Both the position numbers and the translations under genes were made by a program. A stretch of 64,000 nt of DNA, taken from contig NC_051099.1 in the NCBI RefSeq assembly GCF_901709675.1, positions 5,644,001-5,708,000 of the forward strand. Reading direction: 5' to 3'. A model generated the notes under the pieces. It was not told the DNA's origin. It worked only from the letters and a program-made list of their open reading frames with translations, and made no database searches. The stretch is from Syngnathus acus (lineage: Eukaryota > Chordata > Actinopteri > Syngnathiformes > Syngnathidae). Below are positions 36,601 through 46,550 of the stretch, in pieces. Each line of letters opens with the position of its first letter. Positions within the stretch are counted from its first letter, which is position 1.

Positions 36601-36869
36601 GTTTTTTGCCGATTCTCCAAAGTCCAGCACTCAAAGGGCTAAATTATGGAAAAGTGGCTTTTTGATTGTATACAAATTGTTTTGGTCTGAGTGCCTGACC
36701 ACCCAGCAAGTGTGAAATTACAAGGCTGTATTTTGTTAGCTTTGTTAGGATTGTGTTTGTGTTTGCTGCACATCTTGACATGTAGAAAAGAATTGGCTCT
36801 GAAAAACAAATCGGCAAAAATCGGATGATTTTTGGCAGGGTTGATTTTTAGCTGGGAATTTTTGCATCT
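33608..36869. other. Unannotated non-coding sequence
   Basis: No gene is supported. GGGGGTGACCG is repeated near 34124-34148. Just after the hAT element, GGTGGTCCCCTAGTGGTC (33620-33637) resembles another hAT end but has no partner. A possible micro-exon at 35171-35206 is listed separately. Confidence 0.5.
35171..35206 (+). other. Speculative 36-bp micro-exon
   Basis: A pyrimidine run of about 40 bases (CTTTCTTTCTTTCAG at its end) gives an excellent 3' splice site at 35170. After 36 bases (12 whole codons, PLSFLSKSHKPN) comes GTATGA, a moderate 5' splice site. The pyrimidine run could equally be a plain (CTTT)n microsatellite. Confidence 0.1.
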
Positions 36870-37206
36870 TCATTTTACATTGTACGGTGTTCATATCAGA
36901 TCAAGCTATAATACAACACCGATACTCCTTTAAAAACTACGTGCAATAACTATTATTTACTTTCTGTGCAAACCTCATTCATGTTAATACATATACCCAC
37001 ATTGAACATACTGTAAATAAGATTTTTTAACCTTCATTCTTAGACTAATAGCTATACTGTAGATAAGATCTTTCACTGTTATTCTCAGACTTCCTTTTAT
37101 ACTTTTTTAAATTTTGTAATGTTTGCATTAGGAAGGGAGCAGCTATCCGAGTTATGTTGTACAACTAAGTTGTAAAATGACAATAAAGGGCATTCTATTC
37201 TATTCT
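36870..37206 (+). mobile_element. LINE 3' untranslated end with (TTCTA)n tail
   Basis: The segment shows TGCAATAACTATTATTTACT and TTCTGTGCAAACC, then GTTGTACAACTAAGTTGTAA, ATGACAATAAAGGGCATTC and TATTCTATTC. A stretch ending ATGACAATAAAGG-CATTCTATTCTA is a common terminus of teleost non-LTR retrotransposons, which end in short tandem repeats instead of poly(A). No coding part is left. The left boundary is approximate. Confidence 0.65.
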
Positions 37207-38270
37207 AAGTCTATCTATATGTTTTTAAAATCATTTCATTCTTGAACACTACATCGTATCACATTGTCTTTTATGAAATAATCACAAAGAAGGTCATTTT
37301 TCAACATGATTGCCATTTGGTGGAATGCGGTTCCCAACAGTAGAAGGATTTATTTAAAATAAAAAATAAAAAAAAACCGGCAACCGGGAGTTATTGGTTT
37401 CCAGGCTTCAAACTGTCATAAAGCCATAATGCACCAGCGATGGCGTCAACAGCCAAAAAGCTATACATAATGCATTGCATGAGGGAACGCCGCGCGGGGT
37501 TGCTCGCCGCGCGCCTCATTCTCCCGCAGATTTTGATGCATCAGCAACGCCGAGTCGCGCACGCTAGCCGCAGCTCGAGTCCATCAGCGGTGCTATTCAT
37601 GGAGGCCATTAATGATTTATTGAATAACAAATGGTGAGTAATGGGAGCCTAATCCGTCATAGCGTCGCTGTAATGCTTTGTGGCTTTAAATGATGCTTTA
37701 CCCATTTAACGTTCCAAGATTACCAAATTGAATTTCGCCATTGCTGGTGCATTAGATCAATTTCATTTTGGGATGTTTTGCTTACGGAGAGAACGCCATA
37801 CCAAGTAAATTAGCGTATTTGCTCAAATAGTGGCAATTCCTCCCGTAAACGCTTCCATTTTCCAATTGCTACGAAAGATTATTGAAGAAACGGTTAACTG
37901 TTTATAATTTCCAAAATGTGTTTGTAAAAAATGTTCTCTTCATCTGCAGTTGATTAAATTATGAGCTGCAGTTTGGCTTTGAGCCGAGATGGCGCCACGT
38001 TGCGCAAACACCGTAAAGACTAACGACTTTTACTAATAGCAGGTAGATTACGTGTCATTTCCTCCTAACATTCTCAGAAAATAATCCATGTCGCCAGATG
38101 GGCCCGTAAAATGTTATCAGAGTATATGATTCGCCTTACTTTTAATTGCTTCTTCAAGGACAGTGAATACAAAAGAGGAGCTTCCAAGCGTTTCTGACCT
38201 ACAAGGTTGAATAACGCAAGCAGACATACATTTTTTCTTTTCATGCGCCGTAGCCGATGTGTATGCAACG
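37207..38270. other. Unannotated non-coding sequence with an enhancer-like block
   Basis: No gene is supported. Around 37595-37760, CATTAATGATTTATTGAATAAC, AAATGATGCTTTACC and CATTTAACG give a dense run of AT-rich factor-type motifs between GC-richer flanks, which might be a conserved non-coding element. No conservation evidence is available. Confidence 0.4.
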
Positions 38271-39449
38271 TACCGTAATTTTCGGACTACAAGTCGCGGT
38301 TTTTTTTCATAGTTTGGGTGGGGGCGCGACTTATAATAAGGAGCGACTTGTGTTTTTTTTCAAAAATCTTCAAAAAAAAAAAAAAGTGGAACCGCGATGT
38401 AGCAAGGGATTACTGTAATTTGAATTGCAAGTGACGTCAGCAGCGCGACGCGGCGTGGCGCGGCGATTGTTTACAAAAAGGACAAAGATTGATCACGGGA
38501 TGACGAAGATGACGAAGGGCCCCACGTACTACCGGCATCATTAGCGGCTTTGTTTCTAAGTGACACGGAGGACGAAGAGTTTGAAGGATTTAAGGATTTG
38601 GAGTGACACAGAAGGTTTGAGAAACTATTATGGCTTTTACGCACGCCCGGTCCTACTCTACGGAGCTCTCTTTCACCTCCGTGGATAGAAGTCGGGGGCC
38701 GGCGCTCGGCCGGGTGGCTGTCCGGGTACGGTGGATGGGGCTCGGTCATGGCTTTTACGCACGCCCGGTCCTATTCTATGGATCTCTCTTCCACCTCCGT
38801 GGCTGGAAGTCCACGCCGCCACACGCCTGGAAGTTAGTTTTGTTAAATAAAGAGCCGTTTACCAAACCCACGTCTTTCCTTGTACTTTGTTAACGCTACA
38901 ATATAGTTATATACTAGATTTGTGGAATAACGACGAGGCTGACGTCAGGGCGCACGCGCGGCGTTGTTGACAAGGGACGAGGAATTTGATCGATGGATTT
39001 AATGATTTAGAGTGCACAGATGGTTTGATAATATTATTGCTTATATAATAGTTATTTGATATCTAATTTCTATATCGTTATATGGGCCTGTGGAATATTT
39101 TGAAGTGCAAGCGCACCCATTGTTGACAAAGGACGATCGATGGATTTAATGAATTGGAGTGACAGATGGTTTTATAAACGTGTTATTTATGTAATAGCTT
39201 TTTTAATAACTCTGAATGTTACGTCAGGCCCGTTCTCAGCTCTTCGTTTGTGTTTATGTCACGTTAGCATACCTATCGTTTAGCCTGTTGGTGCTCGTTC
39301 ATGTCTGTTGGACTTTGTCGAATAGATTTCCCCCCAAAATGCGACTTATGCTCCGGAGCGACTTATATATGTTATTTTTCACGTTATTGTGCATTTTATG
39401 GCTAATGCGACCTATATTCCGAGCGACTTTTAGTCCGAAAATTACGGTA
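38271..39449 (+). mobile_element. 1.18-kb TA-flanked inverted-repeat element, relative of the MITE family
   Basis: The ends are TACCGTAATTTTCGGACTA and TTAGTCCGAAAATTACGGTA, nearly perfect inverted repeats with TA at both flanks. Subterminal GCGACTTATA-type repeats replace the CTATAAGGCGCACC of the smaller family. Inside is an exact-period 118-bp duplication (38630-38747 and 38748-38865, both starting ATGGCTTTTACGCACG) and three diverged copies of a module ending GATTTAATGAATTGGAGTGA. One frame before the first duplication reads FLSDTEDEEFEGFKDLE then stop, an acidic tail that could be the last piece of a transposase. This fits a deletion derivative of a Tc1/mariner/pogo-type transposon, which is an inference. 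Confidence 0.8.
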
Positions 39450-42400
39450 AATATGTATCAAGCCACATCTCAGCATGGAGAAGCAACATGTAATGACCTA
39501 CAAAAAAAAAAATCACACTAATGGATAGAGCGAACGTCTTCGGAATACCATTCAACAGCTGCGGCTGTTCTTTTGATGAGTGAAGCGAGGTATTATTTGC
39601 AATCTGTTGCCATACTGCTCGGAAGTAGAAAACAGCTGGGGCAAGCTGTAGAAATGCGGCACAAACTGTCTTGAAGGAGCAGTTGACTTACATCCAACAC
39701 TCCAAATTGGACTATCCCAGTTGAACTGATCAAACAAAATTGATAATTTTTTTCGTCCGATCAGATTTGATGACTTCTGCTCCCCTCTTGGGCCAGAAGT
39801 TGAAGGATCATGCAGATGGCTCTGAGAGCTATTATCGTACAATTCCCAAGTTGTTGATTAATTCGGAGACTCTGGCAGGGATGAAGATGTTCTGCGGTAC
39901 GGCGGACGGAAACCAAAAATCCCTGGTCCATAGGCGGCATGTGCCAAAGGGGGGAAGCAATATGCAAAATGATACCATTTGTTACTTGGGAGTCCCCTTT
40001 AAAGCATTTCACATGTGATAAATGATTGAAATGTGTTTGGAAATGTCCCACATTGCTGTCAAACTATCCTCACTTCAAATTACGCTCGCAGACATTAGCA
40101 TGACAAATGTTGACATTTAGACTCTCTCGTGTACTTTGGAAACGGTGGTCTACTTTTAATTAAATCTATAGCGGTTCCAGTTTAGACCAATAAACAAGCT
40201 GTTCCCAGAGCAATTGGGTTGGTCGTCCCAAAAATTGCGCCAATACTTCATGTGATGCTCAGGAGACCAAGAGAGTACTTGTTGTCAAGCCAGTTAGCCG
40301 TCCATGCTAACAAATAACTGTTGTTTTGCCACCAACTGACCTTTATCATATCACCAACTGGAATGGCAGCACGTAATGAAAGTCAAAGCCATCGTGATCC
40401 TATGTCAAGTCGCGACTACATTTTCATTTCTCCACCGGCGTGACTGAATAAAAGGTTAACAATTAAGAATAGCTCAGTGAGATTCCACGTTTGCAAATTC
40501 TGGCACGCAACGAGCCCAGCGGTGCTATTTGCAGAACACCGTACGGGTGCCAAGAAGCATCAAAAATTCATCATCTCATTTTCTGTCCACCGAGGACTCT
40601 TTGATTCCTGGCGTCGAAGCCGCCCATCGCCTCAAATACACTTCGACCGCCTGCTTCATGTATTGATATTTTCTAGCAACGCTGGTTGAAAAGGCGAGTT
40701 GTGTCTGCAAAGTTCCAACCCAGTTGAAAATATCCACAAAGCGCACTGTGGAGTTAGCACGTTGCAAACTCTGCTGGTCCTTTGAGAGCCTCAGGGGTCA
40801 ACGGGGGAACGCTACCTTTTGAAGAACTCGAGAAAATGGCACCATTGATGTCGGCTCAGAATACGAGCGCACCTCTTCTCGCTACTTCCAAGATTTTCAC
40901 AAGCGTGGTCTGAGGCCTTGTGGGCGTGAAATGGTAGGATGGCAGAATGAAAGCTGGGTGATCAAACTTAAAAAGAAGCGACTGTTTGTATCAGTACCTA
41001 CCCAAATACACGTTGCTTTATGTTTCTACTTTCACTCAACGAATCCAGACTAACAACCTTGACACGTAGAGCAGGTGCTCGAAACCAATACGTTTCACCT
41101 CTTCAACAAAGTGTCCCGGAATATTCGATGGACTGGAGAACCGGTTGCCGCAAATTCAAATAACGAGACATCCGGCTGTCCGGCGCTGTCTGCCTTGGCT
41201 ACTCTGCAACAGAAATGAGAATAGGACAAAGCGGCGCTAAAAGCGTGGATTTCAATTTCCCCTTTTATTAATCCAAGCTGAAACTGAGATGATTTCTGCT
41301 GATGTATTGATGTGATACATTCCGTATTCATGGATATTCTTGTTTGCAAAGTGGACCACATAAAAGTATTGAATCCGATTGTCAGAATTTCCGCCGCGTA
41401 TCCATTAGCGCATCACCTTGAATATGCCTTAGGTAATAGCAAGCAGAAATTCAAAGGTCGGATTTTTGGCTTGAGTGTCAAAGTGAGAGGAGATTTCAGG
41501 ACAACGGAGCGCGCTCGCTGGCCATCTTTCATTCTACGCTGGCGTCAGATTGCACCTTCGCACATGCTCACTTTTGCCGAGCCTTTGTATGAAAATGCAT
41601 TTTGCTGCAGCACTAGCAAGTCTCTCCTCCCTCCCCTGCCTGCCTCCCCCATCCTCACCCCTTTTTCCCCCTGCAGCTTTCCAGACAGATAAATGGGACG
41701 GAGTCAGACTGAATGAGGTTTTCTCGAATGATCCTACTTCCACACCGGCAAAACCAATTACCATGACTAAGATAAACCCCTCCAGCAAGCCCCCCCAACC
41801 AACACATACACGAGCGCACACACACTTTGGTGCCATCCGCCATTGTGTCCCTGATGGTGTGCATCTCCGCGAGACCCCTACAGGTCATGACTAAAGTCAA
41901 AAGTCGGGCTCCGTAACCACTTTTCTGTTTTACGTGACCAGGAGAGAGCGCCGGGCGTTTGAAAAAAAATAGCGGCACGTCTTTGGAAAAATGACATTTC
42001 CTCCCGTTGCCCCTTCATTAGCATTTCCTCGGCGTATCCTATAACGGAGAAATGTCACAAGCACGCCTGTAGGCTATAAGTCGAAGCGGAACCTGATGAG
42101 TGGCTCTTGTTTTGGTGCCAAACTCGGGGGCAGCGACCAAACCAGCCTCTGATCTATACTTCAAGCTGCACTTCCACTAACGGCATGATTAATGCCGCTG
42201 CAAGGGAAGGGGAAGAAAAAAAAAAAAAACCCAAAAGTACATTTTCCGCCTGGGCTGCAAAGTGCCACGTGGTACAGACACCACGCACGCATGTCCAATC
42301 GCGTCGCCAAACGTGCCTCGACATCAAAAGAGAAGATGCTACAATGTTTAGCAGCCGCTAAACAAACAAGGTGCTAAGTAAAATCAAGATATACTTGTCA

Positions 42401-43310
42401 AGATAAGAACGCTGGAAAATTTAATGCGATTCTCCGCTATCATGAGATTTAATCTTAAGGTCGATGCCCCAAACTAGAAGAACGAGATAGAACAAAACTG
42501 ATTAGTGATGTGTTCAGATGCTTAGGACAAATCATTTCACTCAACAGAGGCATGTAACTAAACATATGAGCAAAAAAAAAAAGAAAAATCTTTGCCAATA
42601 AAACTCAGCAAACCCGTAGGCACCGTTCAATCCAGTAAAGGGATGATGAATGGCGTGTCAAACGACAAACACGGCAGAACGACATGAAAACAATATTTGG
42701 CGTGGCTGCGGGACGTGTGGCTTAAAACCAACAGCCTGACCGAGAACACCCTTCAAGTTTCAAAGCGCAATTTAAGTCTCCCCGGCTTTTAAAAAGGGCC
42801 AGCCGGATGAGCGCCTCATAGCCGCTTTACCCTCGGCAGGGTTACGGCGTCCGGCAACACGACCTCCTGCTCCGGGTTAAACTCACCTACAGACTATCAA
42901 GGAGCCGCTGGGTATTTGGCCGCTTGTGTTTGCAAAACATGAACCCTGTTAAATGAACTCATCTTTGTTGAACTACAAAAGAGCTTGGAAAATTGTACAA
43001 CGAGTATAATAGGAAGACGTAGGGTTAAAGCTATGCCCAAAGGGAGGAGAGGAAAGTGTTTGATTCTGATATCACAGGCGTTGGAAGAAACATTCAACCC
43101 ACACACATGCCTGCCTGATTTGTCAGAAGGGTTCAAAAGTTCTGAACATTGGTCTAGGTCAGCCCAATATACAGTAGTGAGATATAAAAAAGGGAATTTT
43201 AGATGGCAGGCACAAAGATACTAACTAACATTGCAAGTGGAGTATCATGGCTCAAAAACTCCCAGTCCGGACCTTTCCTATAAAACCCTTCCTTTGGGAG
43301 GGGGAGGGCT
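39450..43310. other. Unannotated non-coding sequence
   Basis: No gene or dispersed repeat is supported. The opposed open frames at 41312-41978 lie over a pyrimidine-rich stretch (CCTCCCTCCCCTGCCTGCC) and lack motifs. Runs of A occur at 42217-42229 and 42571-42581. Confidence 0.55.
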
Positions 43311-43320
43311 AGGGATGGTG

Positions 43321-43638
43321 ATTAAAGATTAAAAGATTAAAGTCCCAATGATCGTCACACACACACCTGGGTGTGGTGAAATTTGCCCTCTGCATTTAAC
43401 CCATCCCCGTGTGATTTCAATCCATCCCCTGGGGGAGAGGGGAGCAGTGAGCAGCAGCGGTGCCGCGCTCGGGAATCAGTTGGTGATCTAACCCCCCAAT
43501 TCCAACCCTTAATGCTGAGTGCCAAGCAGGGAGGCAATGGGTCCCATTTTTATAGTCTTTGGTATGACCCGGCCGGGGTTTGAACCCACAACCTTCCAGT
43601 CTCAGGGCGGACACTCTACCACTAGGCCACTGAGCTGA
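43321..43638 (-). mobile_element. Near-complete tRNA-derived SINE (minus strand)
   Basis: On the minus strand the element opens with AGTGGCCTAGTGGTAGAGTG (pol III A box) and GGTTGTGGGTTCAAACCCC (B box). It continues through a body with CATTAAGGGTTGGAATTG, CAAATTTCACCACACCCAGG and GTGTGTGTGACGATCATTGG, and ends GACTTTAATCTTTTAATC. The (TTTAATC)n tail and tRNA head define a family that, to my knowledge, is common in teleosts. Both promoter boxes are intact, so transcription by pol III is possible. No clear target duplication was found. The short open frames over it are artefacts. Confidence 0.85.
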
Positions 43639-43752
43639 CCGAGGCCACTGAGTGACATGGGTGACATTAAACCAGAGTGGACAATTGGCTGGCTGTTAAT
43701 TGACTAACCTTTAAAACCTCAGCAGCTTAGCATAGTAGATGAGCAAAACAAT

Positions 43753-44147
43753 TACCGTACTTTCCGGACTATAAGGCGGTCAATGAATGGCCCATTTTAA
43801 AACTTTGTCCTTATATAAGGCGCACCGGACGATAAGGCGCACCATTAATGCATCATGTCAGATTTTTAATCCAAATCAAATCATTCTCCATTTTATCTTT
43901 TTTATTTCAACTTCAGACGCAAAAAATTACTTTATAATCACAAAATAATGATCCATAGTCTTTTTGATTCATGATTCATAGTCTTCAGCGGGCCACGTAT
44001 GATTGATTTAATGACACAATGCTTCGGGCCAGTTTAAATTTAGGAATTTGGTCCATATATAAGGCGCACCGGACTATAAGGTGCACTGTCGGCTTTTGAG
44101 AAAAGTTTAGGTTTTTAGGTGCACCTTATAGTCCGGAAAATACGGTA
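43753..44147 (+). mobile_element. TA-flanked inverted-repeat MITE, subfamily A, copy 4
   Basis: It starts TACCGTACTTTCCGGACTA and ends TAGTCCGGAAAATACGGTA, with TA at both flanks. The left arm has a small deletion (CTATAAGGCGGTCAATG). The centre is that of the 4647 and 26038 copies, so these were amplified from one source. It is non-coding. Confidence 0.87.
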
Positions 44148-46092
44148 CAGCGACACGGAGCATTGTCGCCAATGACAAAAAAATACAGCTGTTCAAATTC
44201 AGCAAACGAAACGATGAATCGTTCATTGGTTCACCAAGAAAACTGCTGAGTCATGGAGAACTGATTGCGTCAGCAAGATGTAAAGTCTTTTCGTATTATT
44301 CTTTCCTATTTACACTTTTCTTTTCTTGACAGATGACAGAAATGCTGTGAAATGTAATCCAGACACCGTGACGATGCTTTTTTTTTTTTTTTTTTACGCC
44401 TGTGATCCACCTGAGGCTTTGCTCATTTCTCCAAGGGTAACAAAAGTTCAGCACTTGTGTGGGTCCTCCATGAGGAGGAGGGGAGGAAAGCGCGCCGCTG
44501 CTTATGTGCTAATCTGCAAACCCGGAGCCGGCACCGAGAACACCTACGAGCGAGGAAAATTCGCTACCGTTAAACTTTCAACCAGGTTGTCAGGGGATTT
44601 CAAAAAACTCCATTTGCGGTACACAAATGCGACTGACCGAAACAAAGACACAAATACTGCCAGATACATTGGTCAAAAACAAAAAGTATCATTTATACAA
44701 CAGTGATTTTTAAAAACAGACCTTCGTTAAAACAAGTCAAGCTCCAAAAGTTGAGCTGTTTGTAAGTAAGAGCTTCAAGTTCTTTTGAAAGCAGATCCTT
44801 TTGAACATTCCTCCCACCCTTGCGGTCAGGAATTTCACATCAAATCAGAAATAATTACACGTCGGCACACTCGGTCAAAATGTTTGCCTCGGAGAGCTTC
44901 GCCAATCATGCCGCCGTCCATCAGGAGCTGAAGGAATGTTTAATCCGAAGATCTAGCGAGTGAATGGGCTTGCCTGCCTGTTATAAAATATCTGCATTCA
45001 CTCATGGCCAAACACACACACACTCGCCAACGGGGCCCAAGGTGAAAAGCATTTTAAACAGAGCGACGTCGTCATCAGTGGGCAGGCGGGGCGTGAACAC
45101 TCTTCACCCCGTGACCCCTTGACTCCGCCTTCCACTGACACGCTTTAAAGCGTTAAAGAATCCATAAGGTCCCCTTTCGGGGAATCCAATTTGAATGCGG
45201 GGCGAAACATAAAAGGCACAAGTGACGGCCATTTTGCGTGCGAGTCGGATGAGAGCCTCCAATCTGTCGCCAACGCCGGGCAGAACCGGGCCGCACTGGA
45301 ACATTCTCCAGCACTTTGCCACCCCCGCCGCCACCCCAATTTCTCAAGAGTAATGTATCCCATCAATCCTTGTCAGGCGCAAATGCACCCGCAATACATT
45401 TTCTATTGGACACGGTCACTCGATTAGCCCCTTCAGCTTTACATAACCCGGCCGTGGAGAGGCGTGTCGGGGCAGACGTGCTTGACCCGCTTTGGCGTCG
45501 CTTCTAGACAGAACGGCCGGGCGGGCGTTCGGAATAACATTATACGGGGGGGGGGGGATGAGGAGTTGGCTCGACTGGCAAACGTCACCCTCGTGTTGTC
45601 ATGACGATGTGTTCTGTGTTTTGTTCCGCTATCCCTCTATTCGACACTATTCTTGATTCCATTCCTTCCGAATGCATTTTTTTTTTTTTTGCATTAAAAA
45701 ACTAAATAATGAAAAATACATCGCCCCATTATCTCAAGCGCTCTTCCTGCAATTTGGCAGTCTCCATTACCTTTTCCCCGATCGGCTCATTGTTTGCCAA
45801 AGTGCTGACGCCCTAATTTGTGCTATTCATCTATTGTTGTCGTGCTGGCTGGCTGATAACACACACAGCCAGCCCATTATGCATGTTGCCTTATCTTAAA
45901 TTTAGGACGCAGCCTGCCACTCACTCGTTCAGACTTTGATACAAGAATACGCCGCTTTTTGCTCGTCGTACAAGCCCGACTCCCTCAAGGTCATCGATCT
46001 GTGCGAGAATAATTCTAATGATCTATATTCACCTTGGAGGAAGGCACTTTCCAACCGATTCCTAAAACAGGTTGAGTCAAACCACAATAAAC
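44148..46092. other. Unannotated non-coding sequence
   Basis: No gene is supported. A T18 run lies at 44378-44395, a G11 run near 45547-45557 and a T12 run near 45679-45690. Confidence 0.55.
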
Positions 46093-46404
46093 TACCATAT
46101 TTTCCGCACTATAAGGCGCACCGGATTATAAGGCACACCTTCAATGAATGGCCCATTTTAAAACTTTGTCCATATACAAAGCGCACCGGATTATAAGGCG
46201 CACCTTCAATGAATGGCCCATTTTAAAACTTTGTCCATATACAAAGATATATACATTTGGCCCATAGGCCAGACTTTGGACACGCTTGCTGTAGTGGCTC
46301 AATATTGGTCCATATATAAGGCGCACCTGATTATAAGGCGCATTGTCGGCTTTTGAGAAATTTGGAGGTTTTTAGGTGCGCCTTACTGTGCGGAAAATAC
46401 GGTA
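46093..46404 (+). mobile_element. TA-flanked inverted-repeat MITE, rearranged, with internal duplication
   Basis: It starts TACCATATTTTCCGCACTA and ends TGCGGAAAATACGGTA, with TA at both flanks. The left arm segment TCAATGAATGGCCCATTTTA occurs at 46141 and again at 46206, a 65-bp tandem duplication. The usual centre is absent and holds part of a hAT end instead (46258-46288). A worn fragment of the same family (GGATTATAAGGCGCAGTCTC) lies just downstream at about 46501-46550. Confidence 0.83.
46258..46288 (-). mobile_element. Terminal fragment of a hAT element nested in a MITE
   Basis: The minus strand reads GTGTCCAAAGTCTGGCCTAT, close to the hAT terminus type GTGTCCAAAGTCTGGCCCGCGGG. Only one end is present and no target duplication is visible, so the rest was deleted or the piece was copied in during rearrangement. 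Confidence 0.55.
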
Positions 46405-46550
46405 TTCCTGAGAGAAAGCATTTACAAGACTGCAAAGGCCTTCCGCTGTTATTCCTCGATCTTTTGAGCCAATTAGAAATCTGAAGAAAGTCACCTGGAG
46501 TATTTTTGGGATTATAAGGCGCAGTCTCAATGAGCGGCTCTATTTTTGGA

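Noticed and set aside
38630-38893. 87-codon frame over the duplicated ATGGCTTTTACGC segment
   Set aside because: It lies inside a transposable element, and its repeat structure comes from the 118-bp DNA duplication, not from a protein repeat.
43570-43638. A possible tRNA gene (minus strand)
   Set aside because: The A and B boxes are the head of a SINE with a long downstream body. The acceptor and anticodon stems are not complete.
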